Below, piece after piece: positions 37,454 to 45,943 of a stretch of DNA of 64,000 nt. Both the position numbers and the translations under genes were made by a program. Under the pieces are notes generated by a model. The model was not told the origin of the DNA, did not search any database, and saw nothing but the letters and a program-made list of their open reading frames with translations. The stretch's first letter is position 1. Each line of letters begins with the position of its first letter. Origin of the DNA: Pseudomonas solani (lineage in GTDB: Bacteria > Pseudomonadota > Gammaproteobacteria > Pseudomonadales > Pseudomonadaceae); NCBI RefSeq assembly GCF_026072635.1, contig NZ_AP023081.1, forward strand, positions 5,452,501 to 5,516,500, read 5' to 3'.

Positions 37454-39433
37454 ATGGACAACGACGACACCAACCAGGGCCGCCGCCGCTTCCTCGCCAA
37501 CAGCTCCCTGCTGGGCGCAGCGGGCGCGCTCTGGTCCGCCCTGCCTTTCGCCGGCATGCCCGGCGCCTCTTTCGCCGCCACTTCGGGAACCGACATGAAA
37601 GCCGACCTCATCCTCTTCAACGGCCGCCTGCACACGGTGGACCGTGACAACCCCAGCGCCACCGCCGTAGCCATCAAGGACGGCCGCTTCATCGCCGTCG
37701 GCAGCGACGCCGAGGCCATGGCCCTCCGCGGCGACGCCACCCGCGTCGTCGACCTGAAGAAGCGCAGCGTCATCCCCGGCCTCAACGACTCGCACCTGCA
37801 CCTCATCCGTGGCGGCCTCAACTACAACCTGGAGCTGCGCTGGGAGGGCGTGCCGTCCCTGGCCGATGCCCTGCGCATGCTCAAGGAGCAGGCCGACCGC
37901 ACGCCTACGCCGCAATGGGTGCGCGTGGTCGGCGGCTGGAACGAATTCCAGTTCGCCGAGAAGCGCATGCCGACCCTCGAGGAGCTGAACAAGGCCGCGC
38001 CGGACACCCCGGTGTTCTTGCTCCACCTCTACGACCGCGCGCTGCTCAACCGCGCCGCGCTCAAGGTGGTCGGCTACACCAAGGACACGCCCAACCCGCC
38101 GGGCGGCGAGATCGTCCGCGACAGCCGTGGCGAGCCCACCGGCATGCTGGTGGCCCGCCCCAACGCGATGATCCTCTACTCGACCCTGAGCAAGGGGCCG
38201 AAGCTGCCGCTGGACTACCAGGTCAACTCCACCCGCCAGTTCATGCGCGAGCTCAACCGCCTGGGCATCACCAGCGCCATCGACGCCGGCGGCGGCTACC
38301 AGAACTACCCCGAGGACTACCAGGTGATCGAGCAGCTGGCCAAGGCCGACCAGCTCACCGTGCGCATCGCCTACAACCTGTTCACCCAGAAGCCCAAGGA
38401 AGAGCTGGAAGACTTCAAGCGCTGGACCGGCTCGGTGAAATACGGCCAGGGCAACGACTTCCTGCGGCACAACGGCGCCGGCGAGATGCTGGTGTTCTCC
38501 GCCGCCGACTTCGAGGACTTCCTCGAACCGCGCCCGGACCTGCCGCAGACCATGGAGCAGGAGCTGGAGCCGGTGGTGCGCCACCTGGTGGAGCAGCGCT
38601 GGCCCTTCCGCCTGCACGCCACCTACGACGAATCCATCTCGCGCATGCTCGACGTGTTCGAGAAGGTCAACCGCGACATCCCCTTCAACGGTCTGCCCTG
38701 GTTCTTCGACCACGCCGAGACCATCACGCCTAAGAACATCGAGCGCGTGCGCGCCCTGGGCGGCGGCATCGCCATCCAGGACCGCATGGCCTTCCAGGGC
38801 GAGTACTTCGTCGAGCGCTACGGCTCCAAGGCCGCCGAGAAGACCCCGCCGATTCAGCGCATGCTCGCCGAGGGCGTGCCGGTGGGCGCCGGCACCGACG
38901 CCACCCGCGTGTCCAGCTACAACCCCTGGACCTCGCTCTACTGGCTGGTCAGCGGCCGCACCGTCGGCGGCCTGGAGCTGTACCCCCAGGGCCTGAGCCG
39001 CGCCACCGCGCTGGAGCTGTTCACCCACGGCAGCGCCTGGTTCTCCTCGGAGCAGGGCAAGAAGGGCCAGATCAAGGTGGGCCAGCTGGCCGACCTGGTG
39101 GCGCTCTCGGCGGACTTCTTCAGCGTCGAGGAAGAGGCCATCAAGTGGATCGAATCCGTGCTCACGGTGGTGGACGGCAAGGTGGTGCACGCCGCCGCCG
39201 AGTTCGACGACCTGGCGCCGCCGACCGTGCCGGTGCTGCCGGACTGGTCGCCGGTGGCCAAGGTGCCCGGCCACTGGCGCCCCAGCGCGCCGCTGGTGGC
39301 CCAGGTGCACCAGTGCGTCGGCCCGTGCGGCGTGCATGCCCACAGCCATGAGCGGGCGCGCCTTTCCAGCGTGCCGGTGAGCGACTTCCAGGGCTTCTGG
39401 GGCGCCTTCGGCTGCTCCTGTTTCGCCTTCTGA
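37454..39433 (+). CDS. YtcJ-like metal-dependent amidohydrolase, Tat-exported
   Basis: 659 residues. The start encodes a twin-arginine signal (QGRRRFLANSSLLGAAG), so a folded metalloenzyme is exported to the periplasm. The amidohydrolase_3 domain shows metal ligands in GLNDSHLHL, RLHATYDES, FFDHAETI and GAGTDATRV, and the C-terminal QLADLVALSADFF. The last about 40 residues form an unusual extension rich in Cys and His (CVGPCGVHAHSHERAR, ending GCSCFAF). It sits between the ABM and isochorismatase genes on the same strand. Substrate unknown. Confidence 0.88.
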   Translation: MDNDDTNQGRRRFLANSSLLGAAGALWSALPFAGMPGASFAATSGTDMKADLILFNGRLHTVDRDNPSATAVAIKDGRFIAVGSDAEAMALRGDATRVVDLKKRSVIPGLNDSHLHLIRGGLNYNLELRWEGVPSLADALRMLKEQADRTPTPQWVRVVGGWNEFQFAEKRMPTLEELNKAAPDTPVFLLHLYDRALLNRAALKVVGYTKDTPNPPGGEIVRDSRGEPTGMLVARPNAMILYSTLSKGPKLPLDYQVNSTRQFMRELNRLGITSAIDAGGGYQNYPEDYQVIEQLAKADQLTVRIAYNLFTQKPKEELEDFKRWTGSVKYGQGNDFLRHNGAGEMLVFSAADFEDFLEPRPDLPQTMEQELEPVVRHLVEQRWPFRLHATYDESISRMLDVFEKVNRDIPFNGLPWFFDHAETITPKNIERVRALGGGIAIQDRMAFQGEYFVERYGSKAAEKTPPIQRMLAEGVPVGAGTDATRVSSYNPWTSLYWLVSGRTVGGLELYPQGLSRATALELFTHGSAWFSSEQGKKGQIKVGQLADLVALSADFFSVEEEAIKWIESVLTVVDGKVVHAAAEFDDLAPPTVPVLPDWSPVAKVPGHWRPSAPLVAQVHQCVGPCGVHAHSHERARLSSVPVSDFQGFWGAFGCSCFAF

Positions 39434-39496
39434 CCATCTCGAATCCTTTCCGTCGGCCCACCAGGCCGGCGCCCAACCGAAGCAAGGAGCAATGCC

Positions 39497-40114
39497 ATGG
39501 CTTACCGCTATAACCGCCTCGACAAGGACAACGCCGTCGTTCTGCTGGTCGACCACCAGGCCGGCCTGCTGTCGCTGGTGCGCGACTTCACCCCCGACGA
39601 GTTCAAGAACAACGTGCTGGCCCTGGCCGACATCGCCAAGTTCTTCAACCTGCCGACCATCCTCACCACCAGCTTCGAGAACGGCCCCAACGGCCCCATC
39701 GTGCCGGAGCTCAAGGCCCTGTTCCCGGATGCGCCCTACATCCCGCGCCCCGGCCAGATCAACGCCTGGGACAACGCCGACTTCGTCGACGCGGTGAAGG
39801 CCACCGGCCGCAAGCAACTGATCATCGCCGGCGTGGTGACCGACGTCTGCGTGGCGTTCCCCACCCTGTCGGCGCTGGAGGAGGGCTTCGATGTGTTCGT
39901 CGTCACCGACGCCTCCGGCACCTTCAACCCGGTGGTGCGCGACGCCGCCCTGGACCGCATGAGCCAGGCCGGCGCCCAGCTGATGAACTGGTTCAGCGTC
40001 GGCTGCGAGCTGCACCGTGACTGGCGCAATGACATCGAAGGCTTCGGCGGCATCCTCGGCGGCCACCTGCCGGCCTATGCCAACCTGATCCAGAGCTACA
40101 GCCAGAAGTCCTGA
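39497..40114 (+). CDS. isochorismatase-family hydrolase (YcaC-like)
   Basis: 205 residues; AAGGAG lies just upstream of the ATG. Cysteine hydrolase triad: Asp in VVLLVDHQAGLL, Lys in the middle segment and Cys in IIAGVVTDVCVAFP, with the usual cis-peptide before it. The length and SFENGPNGPIVPEL segment resemble the YcaC group, whose substrates are undefined. It is the last gene of the ABM/amidohydrolase operon and is followed by an intrinsic terminator. Confidence 0.9.
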   Translation: MAYRYNRLDKDNAVVLLVDHQAGLLSLVRDFTPDEFKNNVLALADIAKFFNLPTILTTSFENGPNGPIVPELKALFPDAPYIPRPGQINAWDNADFVDAVKATGRKQLIIAGVVTDVCVAFPTLSALEEGFDVFVVTDASGTFNPVVRDAALDRMSQAGAQLMNWFSVGCELHRDWRNDIEGFGGILGGHLPAYANLIQSYSQKS

Positions 40115-40122
40115 TCCACGGG

Positions 40123-40145
40123 CGGCCCCGCCAGGGGCCGTTTCT
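40123..40145 (+). terminator. intrinsic terminator after the isochorismatase gene
   Basis: Stem CGGCCCC/GGGGCCG with loop GCCA, followed by TTTCT, 9 bp after the stop codon. Confidence 0.8.
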
Positions 40146-40238
40146 GCACAAATCTTCCAGACGCGTTTTTCCGACGACGGATAATGGCCTTTCACCCACG
40201 CCCGGTGCAGGCTTGCACCCTGGCCTTTGGAGAGCCCC

Positions 40239-41075
40239 TTGGAAAACCGCAACTGGATCGATCTCGCGCAGGACGGTGACACGGGCATCGAGACCATCCG
40301 CGCCCATTTCCAGGGCCACGCCTACGACCCCCATTGGCACGACAGCTACCTGGTGGGCGTCACCGAGCAGGGCGTGCAGCAGTTCAACTGCCGGCGCCGG
40401 CGCAACGTCAGCACACCGGGGCAGGTGTTCCTGCTGGAGCCGGGCGAGATCCACGACGGCCACGCGCCCACCGCAGACGGTTTCACCTATTCCATGCTCT
40501 ACCTCGACCCGCAGTGGGTGGCGCGCGAGATGCACGCGCTGTTCGAGGACGCGCCGGCCGGCTGCCAGCCGAGCTTCGCCGACACCCTGGCCCACGACCC
40601 GACGCTGGCCCATGCCACCCTGCAGGCCTTCCACGCCCTGCATGGCAACGAGGTGCGCATGCTGCGCCAGGCCGGCATCGACCACCTGCTGGCGAAGATG
40701 ACCGGGCACCTGCACTGGCGCCTGCGCCAGCAACAGGACCCACGTCTGCCCCAGGTGGCGCTGCGCGCGCGGGATTACCTGCACGCGCACCTGGACGAGG
40801 AGATCGGCCTGGACGACCTGGCCCGCGCCACCGGTGTCGACCGCTTCCGCCTCACCCGCGCCTTCAAGGCCGCCTTTGGCCTGGCGCCCCACGCCTACCT
40901 GATCCAGCTGCGCCTGGCCCGCGCCCGCACCCTGCTGGCCCGGGGCGATACGCCGGCGCAGGTCGCCAGCGCCCTCGGCTTCGCCGACCAGAGCCACCTC
41001 GGGCGCTGGTTCCGCCGTGCCTACCGGCTGACCCCGGCGGACTACCGCAAGCGCTGCTCAAAGCTTCCAGACTGA
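40239..41075 (+). CDS. AraC family transcriptional regulator
   Basis: 278 residues from a TTG at 40239, which has GGAGA (40229-40233) at a workable distance; an in-frame TTG 12 nt earlier lacks one. N-terminal cupin sensor (HAYDPHWHDSYLVGVTEQGVQQF ... LEPGEIHDGHA) and C-terminal AraC double HTH (IGLDDLARATGVDRFRLTRAF ... DTPAQVASALGFADQSHLGRWF). It lies after the terminator of the amidohydrolase operon and 94 bp upstream of a LysE-type exporter gene, either of which could be its target. Architecture matches the AraC protein at 4044-4850. Confidence 0.9.
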   Translation: MENRNWIDLAQDGDTGIETIRAHFQGHAYDPHWHDSYLVGVTEQGVQQFNCRRRRNVSTPGQVFLLEPGEIHDGHAPTADGFTYSMLYLDPQWVAREMHALFEDAPAGCQPSFADTLAHDPTLAHATLQAFHALHGNEVRMLRQAGIDHLLAKMTGHLHWRLRQQQDPRLPQVALRARDYLHAHLDEEIGLDDLARATGVDRFRLTRAFKAAFGLAPHAYLIQLRLARARTLLARGDTPAQVASALGFADQSHLGRWFRRAYRLTPADYRKRCSKLPD

Positions 41076-41169
41076 GCCGGGCGCGGCGGTGACCATGGGG
41101 CTCGTCTTCACAGGAGCCCTTGCCGATGTCCGTTTCCCTTTCTCTTCACCCTCGTTGCGTGGGCTGACC

Positions 41170-41769
41170 ATGGAACAGTTGCTGCCTTTCCTGCTGTTCG
41201 CCTTCGTCGCCTCCATCACCCCCGGGCCCACCAATATCCTGGTGCTCAGCAACGCCTCGCGCTTCGGCCTGGGCGCCGCGCTGCCCATCGTCCTCGGCGC
41301 CTGTTTCGCCGCCGCAGCCATCGTGCTGCTGGTGGGGCTCGGCCTGGGCGAGGCGCTGGCCAGCCACCCCGTGCTGCAACGGGCCATGGCCTGGGCCGGC
41401 ATCGCCTGGCTGAGCTGGCTGGCCTGGCAGATCTTCCGCAGCGAGGCGCGCTCGCTGGACGACCCGGCCGACCCCGGCGCGCGCCTCGGCCTGGCCGGCG
41501 CCATCGGCCTGCAACTGGTCAACCCCAAGGTGTGGATGATGGCCCTGGCGGTGGTCGGCGTATTCGCCGGGGAGGGCGCCGACAAGGCCGCGCGGGTGGT
41601 GACGCTGTCCCTGGCCTTCCTGCTGGTCTCCATCCCCTGCATGGGCGTCTGGGCACTGCTCGGCTTCGGCAGCGCCCGCCTGTGGCGCAGCGCCGCCGCG
41701 CAGCAGCGCTTCAACCAGGCCATGGCCCTGCTGCTCCTGGCCTCCGCCTGGCTCAGCCTGGTGGTATGA
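41170..41769 (+). CDS. LysE/RhtB family amino-acid exporter
   Basis: 199 residues. The start at 41170 (MEQLLPFLLFAFVASITPGPTN) fits the family; longer in-frame starts add a non-hydrophobic stretch. The signature SITPGPTNILVLSNASRFG and six hydrophobic segments define the LysE superfamily, as does LQLVNPKVWMMALAV. It exports amino acids or analogues. The preceding AraC gene on the same strand is a common partner. Confidence 0.88.
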   Translation: MEQLLPFLLFAFVASITPGPTNILVLSNASRFGLGAALPIVLGACFAAAAIVLLVGLGLGEALASHPVLQRAMAWAGIAWLSWLAWQIFRSEARSLDDPADPGARLGLAGAIGLQLVNPKVWMMALAVVGVFAGEGADKAARVVTLSLAFLLVSIPCMGVWALLGFGSARLWRSAAAQQRFNQAMALLLLASAWLSLVV

Positions 41770-41781
41770 GGCACAAACCCT

Positions 41782-42128
41782 TGTAGGGGCGAATTCATTC
41801 GCCCATCGGCCTCGCTGCGGGCTTCCCTTGTGGGAGCGGCTTCAGCCGCGAAATACTCTCAGCCGGCACCTGGCTTCGAATGGCCGGATGATCCATCGCG
41901 AATGAATTCGCTCCCACGAGGCGTGGCATGCGTGTGGGCTGGAAGGTCGCTTGGTGGATGAAAGAGCGCCATCCACCCTACACAACGGTCGGCTCCGTCG
42001 ATCAGGCAGGGCATGTAGGTTGGCGCTGAGCGCAGCGAGGCCCAACACAGCGATGTCCGGCCTCGCTGCGGGCTTTCCCTGTGGGAGCGGCTTCAGCCGC
42101 GAAAGACTCCCCGCCGGCACCTTGCTGC
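41782..42128. repeat. REP-like repeat cluster with a duplicated unit
   Basis: Elements: TAGGGGCGAATTCATTCGCC (41784 on), GTGGGAGCGGCTTCAGCCGCG at 41830-41850 and again at 42081-42101, TCGCGAATGAATTCGCTCCC (41896 on), GTGGATGAAAGAGCGCCATCC (41952 on) and GTAGGTTGGCGCTGAGCG (42016 on). A roughly 60-bp unit GGCCTCGCTGCGGGCTT...CCGGCACCT occurs at about 41809 and 42060. The interval 41770-42221 has no gene. Confidence 0.8.
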
Positions 42129-42182
42129 GAGTGAGCAGGCACTCCATCGGCTCCCACAATGGGCCACCGCAGCCCAATAAAA

Positions 42183-42203
42183 AGCCCGCCATGAAGGCGG
42201 GCT
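42183..42203 (-). terminator. terminator of the aau operon
   Basis: Stem AGCCCGCC/GGCGGGCT with loop ATGAA, followed on the minus strand by TTTTTATT, 18 bp beyond the stop of the last aau-operon gene. Confidence 0.88.
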
Positions 42204-42221
42204 CGAAAGGGGGCGGGGCGC

Positions 42222-42743
42222 TCAGTAGTCCATGCCGTCCTCGATGGGGATGCCCTGCTGGCGCATCCGCTCGATCAGCTCGGCGCGGGTGCCGGGCAGG
42301 TTGAGCATGCTGACTTTGCGCAGGCGGCTGACTTCCTCGGTGCTGTAGGGCTCGTAGCGGGCGGGCATGCTCTTGCCGGCCATGCCGTCCTCGCGCATCA
42401 GCCAGTTGAGCAGGTCGGCCAGTTGCGCGTCGTTGAGCGCGGACTGGGACATGCCCGGCACGCGCACGAGGAACTCGCGGCCACCCTCGACCTTGAGGAA
42501 GTTGCCGACGAAGCCCTTCATCCGGGGCGTGTCGTTGGCCTTGGAACCGGTGCCGTCGCCCAGGTGGCAGCCGGCGCATTGCAGCTGGTAGTTCACCGGG
42601 GTGCTGTAGCCCGCCTGGGAGATGGGCTTCTGCTCGGCCTCGTTGCCGGGCGCGGCCCGCTGGTGCGGGTCGGGGATCGCCCGGGCGAAAGCCGGCGGGG
42701 CTGCCATGGCGCAGGCCAGCGCGGCGATGAACAGTGCTCGCAT
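42222..42743 (-). CDS. periplasmic monohaem c-type cytochrome of the aau operon
   Basis: 173 residues; ATG 42743 with GGAGGGG upstream. A Sec signal peptide (MRALFIAALACAMAAPPAFA) precedes one haem site CAGCH in NYQLQCAGCHLGDG, with a probable Met ligand in VPGMSQS. The last about 60 residues lie beyond the haem domain. It is the fifth gene after aauBEDA, the place where the Alcaligenes faecalis aau cluster has a small periplasmic monohaem cytochrome. It probably carries electrons from amine dehydrogenase to the oxidase chain. Confidence 0.85.
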   Translation of the reverse strand: MRALFIAALACAMAAPPAFARAIPDPHQRAAPGNEAEQKPISQAGYSTPVNYQLQCAGCHLGDGTGSKANDTPRMKGFVGNFLKVEGGREFLVRVPGMSQSALNDAQLADLLNWLMREDGMAGKSMPARYEPYSTEEVSRLRKVSMLNLPGTRAELIERMRQQGIPIEDGMDY

Positions 42744-42757
42744 GACAACCCCTCCGT

Positions 42758-43279
42758 TCATATCGCCACGCCGCGGATCACCGAGATGGTGCAGTGGTAG
42801 ATGTGCGACTTGGCGGCCAGGCACCAGTTCACGTCGTTGTTGTTGAAGGGACGGTAGGCCGGCTCCTCGCTGTCGTTGCGGGTACAGGCGCACTGGGCGC
42901 AGCTGTGCTTACCGCAGCAGTCGTTGTAGGAAATGATGTAGTCCTTGCCGTCCGCCGGGTTGCGGCAGGTGCCGATCCAGGTCACCTGGGACACCTCGGT
43001 GCCCGGCGGGCAGGAGGTGACGGTGCCGCCGCAGCAACTGCACAGAAAGCCGTCGATGGAGCAGTAGCGCCAGTAGTCGCAGCTGGTGGGGTCGCCCGGG
43101 TCGCCGGCCTGGGGCGCCTCGGCGGCCAGGGCCTTGGCGGTGCGGTCGATGGGCAGCAGCACCGGCAGCGCGGCGCCGGCCACCATCAGCGAGCCGAAGC
43201 GGGCCAGCAGCTTGCGCCGCGAGGTGGTGTCGGCAACGTGCCGGGCGGAGCGTTCGAACAGGAGATCGAGCAGTTTCAT
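42758..43279 (-). CDS. aauA: aromatic amine dehydrogenase small (TTQ) subunit
   Basis: 173 residues. The long leader with twin arginine (TSRRKLLARFGSLMVAGAALP) is typical of MADH/AADH light chains. The mature part is Cys-rich (CDYWRYCSIDGFLCSCCGG ... DCCGKHSCAQCAC ... YHCTIS). The two Trp that form tryptophan tryptophylquinone are visible in VTWIGTC and DVNWCL, and the catalytic Asp in SYNDCCG. GFLCSCCGG and NPADGKDYIISY match AADH better than methylamine dehydrogenase, so substrates are likely phenylethylamine, tyramine or tryptamine. Located in the periplasm; paired with AauB. Confidence 0.9.
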   Translation of the reverse strand: MKLLDLLFERSARHVADTTSRRKLLARFGSLMVAGAALPVLLPIDRTAKALAAEAPQAGDPGDPTSCDYWRYCSIDGFLCSCCGGTVTSCPPGTEVSQVTWIGTCRNPADGKDYIISYNDCCGKHSCAQCACTRNDSEEPAYRPFNNNDVNWCLAAKSHIYHCTISVIRGVAI

Positions 43280-43294
43280 GGAAGTCTCCCTTCC

Positions 43295-43912
43295 TTATTG
43301 TTGTGCGGAGTGCGAGTGGCCATGGGCATGGCCAGCGTGCAGGTACTGCTGCAGGGTCGCGCTGCCCAGGTGCTCGGTCTCGAACAGGCTGTCCAGGTGC
43401 TCGCGGGAATTGACCAGGCCCTTGGCGCGCAGGGTGCCGGCCTTGTCGATCAGCGCGGCGTAGGGGAGCTTGCCGATCTGGTAGGTCATGCCCACTTCCG
43501 GGCCGACCACGTAGGTGGCGTCTTCCAGCTTGAACTCGCGGATCAGCGCGGCCTGGGCATCCATGTCGCCATCGCTGACGTAGATCACCTCCAGGCGGTC
43601 GGCCTGTTCCTTGGCGATGGAGCGGATGGCCGGCAGCAGCGATTTGCAGATGGGGCAGGTGGGTGAGAGGAAGAACAGCAGCTGGCTCTTCTCGCCGGCG
43701 TAGCCGAAGTTCACCGGGCGGCCGCTGCGGTCGGCGGCGGTCACCTTGGGTGCGGCGTCACCGACGGCGACGCCCTTGTCCATCATCAGCGCGCCGGCCG
43801 GGGCCAGGCGGGCATGGAGCACGCCGATCTGGCGCACCAGGCCCATCACGGCGAAGGCCAGGGCGAGCAGCAGGCACCAGAGCAGGATGTTGGAAACGAT
43901 CAGGCCTTCCAT
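43295..43912 (-). CDS. aauD: AauD/MauD thioredoxin-like disulfide factor
   Basis: 205 residues. An N-terminal membrane helix (ILLWCLLLALAFAVMGLV) anchors a periplasmic thioredoxin-fold domain with the active site SPTCPICKSLLP. In mau and aau systems this protein helps form the six disulfides of the small subunit, and its loss prevents amine utilisation. The C-terminus is His-rich (LHAGHAHGHSHSAQQ), possibly a metal-binding tail. It lies 3 bp after aauE and 15 bp before aauA. Confidence 0.9.
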   Translation of the reverse strand: MEGLIVSNILLWCLLLALAFAVMGLVRQIGVLHARLAPAGALMMDKGVAVGDAAPKVTAADRSGRPVNFGYAGEKSQLLFFLSPTCPICKSLLPAIRSIAKEQADRLEVIYVSDGDMDAQAALIREFKLEDATYVVGPEVGMTYQIGKLPYAALIDKAGTLRAKGLVNSREHLDSLFETEHLGSATLQQYLHAGHAHGHSHSAQQ

Positions 43913-43915
43913 ATT

Positions 43916-44455
43916 TCACCTTCCAATGAGTTTGAGCAGACGGGGGCTGTTGGCCAGCAGGCCATCGGCCGCGGCATAGATGAGCAGGGCGACGGCGGCC
44001 GCGGCGATCACCACGAAGCCGTCGAAGGCGCCCAGTTCACGGGCGCCGGGGGTGAGGGTGGCGACCAGCGCCAGGGCCACCAGCACCGCGTTGCGCAGCA
44101 GCAGCTGCGGGCGGATGGGCTGGGACTGGTCCGGGCCGGAGCAGCCGCAATCGATGTCGCGACGGCCGCGCCACAGGTTCAGGCCGATGGCGCCGGCATA
44201 GGCGGCCAGCAGCAGGGCCGCGCCGAGGGCGGCGAGGCTGCGGCTGGCGGGCACCAGCAGGGCGAAGGCCAGGGCTACCTCCAGCAGCGGCAGCAGCCGG
44301 GCGAAGGGCTTGAGCAGCACCTTCGGCAACAGCTGGTAGGCCTCCACCTGGTCGCGGAACCGGGCCGGCGCGCGCAACTTGTGGGTCGCGGCGCTGGCCA
44401 GGATCACCGCGACGGCGAGGGCGCTGGCGATGACGAAGATCGGGTCGCTGTACAT
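43916..44455 (-). CDS. aauE: AauE/MauE integral membrane protein
   Basis: 179 residues with four to five hydrophobic segments, DoxX/MauE-like. The short motif GCSGPDQSQ follows RRDIDC, giving a Cys-x-Cys pair (DCGCSG) at the membrane face that fits a redox relay to AauD. The family is needed for export or maturation of the small subunit. The gene is 10 bp below aauB. Confidence 0.88.
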   Translation of the reverse strand: MYSDPIFVIASALAVAVILASAATHKLRAPARFRDQVEAYQLLPKVLLKPFARLLPLLEVALAFALLVPASRSLAALGAALLLAAYAGAIGLNLWRGRRDIDCGCSGPDQSQPIRPQLLLRNAVLVALALVATLTPGARELGAFDGFVVIAAAAVALLIYAAADGLLANSPRLLKLIGR

Positions 44456-44465
44456 GGCGGACCTC

Positions 44466-45611
44466 CTAGTGGCTGAGGATCTGGATCGGCGTCTTGGCGA
44501 TCTTTTCCATGGTGCCGGTGTGCTTGCCGCTGGCCAGGTCGAAGACTTCCAGCCCGCCGGTGATGTTGGTGCCCAGCAGCAACGGCTTGTCGTCGTTGGT
44601 GGCGGCCAGGCTCCAGATCGGGTTGGGCGCTTCCAGGGTGGCGACCTTCTTGCCGGTCTTCAGGTCGTAGACCCAGACGAAGGGGCTCGGGTCTTCCCAT
44701 TTCATCGGCTCGTGGGCGTCGTGCATCAGCACGTACAGGCGGTTGAGCTTGGGCGCCACGGCCAGCAGCTGCCAGCCACCCGGTGCCCAGCCGGCCTTGC
44801 GCTCGGCCTCGGTGGTCAGCGACCAGGGCTCGAGGAATTTCGGCTTGTCGCCGGAAACGTCCACGCCGCGCACGGTGCCGGTGGTGGTGGTGAAGTAGTA
44901 GGTGTCGCCCAGGGCGATGCCGCGCTCCACCAGCTTCTCGGCGTTGGGGTCGAAGAAGGCGGTCTGGGTGCGCGCCACTTCCTTGCCGTTGTCGTCGAGC
45001 TTGATCACCTGCAGCTTGCCGTCGCCGCACAGCGAGGCGAAGGCGCGCTTGCCCACCGGGTAGTTGAGCACGCACCCGGGGATGGCGATCTCGGCGGTCA
45101 CCGCCTTGGCCTGGGTGTCGACCACGGTGACCGAGGTGGACGGAGTGAAGTTGTAGACGTAGACGAAACGGTCGTCGCTGCTGGTGCCCAGGGAGTAGCG
45201 CTGGGTGAGCATCTCGGCGCGCTTGGTGGGGATCAGCACTTCCCAGGACGGCGACAGGGTGGAGGTGTCCCAGGCGGTCAGCACGTCGGTGCGGGTGCCA
45301 CGGGTGCCGCGCGAATAGAACAGGTCGGCGGTGTACAGGCGCTTGCCGTCACGGCTCAGGGTCGAGGGCGCGGCGAAGCCAGTGCTGACCATGCCGAGCA
45401 TCTTCTTCTTCTCCGGGTCCACCACCGTCACGCGACCGGCGACGAAGTTCTCGAACTCGACGTCGACGATGTAGGCGCGGTGCGGCTCCGGCGGGAAGGG
45501 CAAGGTCACCTGGCCGATGGTGTCGGCGGGAAGGTCCGCATGGGCGTTCAGCCCCGCCAGCGACAAGCCGAGGCTCAGCGCTGAGTGGACGAGGATCCTG
45601 TTTATTCGCAT
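44466..45611 (-). CDS. aauB: aromatic amine dehydrogenase large subunit
   Basis: 381 residues from ATG 45611 with an AGGGA-type ribosome site. A Sec signal peptide (ALSLGLSLAGLNAHA) is followed by a seven-bladed beta-propeller, with blades such as HRAYIVDVEFENFVAGRVTVVD, RTDVLTAWDTSTLSPSWEVLIP and NRLYVLMHDAHEP. This is the MauB/AauB large subunit, which with AauA makes the alpha2beta2 TTQ enzyme that converts primary aromatic amines to aldehydes in the periplasm. It leads the operon aauB-E-D-A-cytochrome. The upstream region has phased TGCCA repeats shared with the porin promoter. Confidence 0.9.
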   Translation of the reverse strand: MRINRILVHSALSLGLSLAGLNAHADLPADTIGQVTLPFPPEPHRAYIVDVEFENFVAGRVTVVDPEKKKMLGMVSTGFAAPSTLSRDGKRLYTADLFYSRGTRGTRTDVLTAWDTSTLSPSWEVLIPTKRAEMLTQRYSLGTSSDDRFVYVYNFTPSTSVTVVDTQAKAVTAEIAIPGCVLNYPVGKRAFASLCGDGKLQVIKLDDNGKEVARTQTAFFDPNAEKLVERGIALGDTYYFTTTTGTVRGVDVSGDKPKFLEPWSLTTEAERKAGWAPGGWQLLAVAPKLNRLYVLMHDAHEPMKWEDPSPFVWVYDLKTGKKVATLEAPNPIWSLAATNDDKPLLLGTNITGGLEVFDLASGKHTGTMEKIAKTPIQILSH

Positions 45612-45692
45612 TAGGGGGGCTCCCTGAATTATTGGTCTGGCGGATCGCGGTGCGTTGACAGATTTCTGCAGTCCCAGTCTGCCTCGTGGCTG

Positions 45693-45760
45693 CGCCAGGG
45701 AAATTGCTCTGTCTGCCAACCCGTTGTCTGCCTGTGCCAGCCATTGTGCCGCCGTGCCAG
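45693..45760 (-). promoter_or_regulatory. phased TGCCA direct repeats upstream of aauB
   Basis: TGCCA begins at 45714, 45735 and 45755, and a CGCCA variant at 45693, so spacings are 21, 21 and 20 bp, about two helical turns. AraC-family activators bind such direct repeats. The 45714 copy is 103 nt from the first base of the aauB start codon, exactly as in the porin promoter, and over 27 bp (45714-45740) 20 positions match the porin site. No sigma-54 element with correct spacing was found here. Confidence 0.55.
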
Positions 45761-45810
45761 GGGCTTGCGTACAGGCACAGCGGGCAGGGGAAAGTGTAGT
45801 GCCGGCGAAG

Positions 45811-45940
45811 CGGGTTTCACCCGCCCTGCGGGGTTGTGCGGGGCGGCGTGAAGCCGATGCGCTGGCTTCACCGGGATACGCCGCATCGCGAATGAATTCG
45901 CTCACGAAAAGCAGGCCCTGTAGGTCGGGTGCAACCCGAC
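45811..45940. repeat. REP-like repeats
   Basis: CGGGTTTCACCCGCCCTGCG near 45812, TCGCGAATGAATTCGCTCAC at 45886-45905, and TGTAGGTCGGGTGCAACCCGA at 45919-45939 just beyond the chemoreceptor stop. Together with the regulatory repeats these fill the interval 45612-45943. Confidence 0.75.
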
Positions 45941-45943
45941 GGC

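Noticed and set aside
36851..40297. 1148-codon open frame on the minus strand opposite the ABM/amidohydrolase/isochorismatase genes
   Set aside because: Antisense shadow of three genes with clear domains and ribosome sites; it has no domain of its own.
45612..45800. Sigma-54 promoter upstream of aauB
   Set aside because: Candidate GG...GC pairs such as that in TGGCAGACAGAGCAAT have 8 bp between the dinucleotides, not the required 10.
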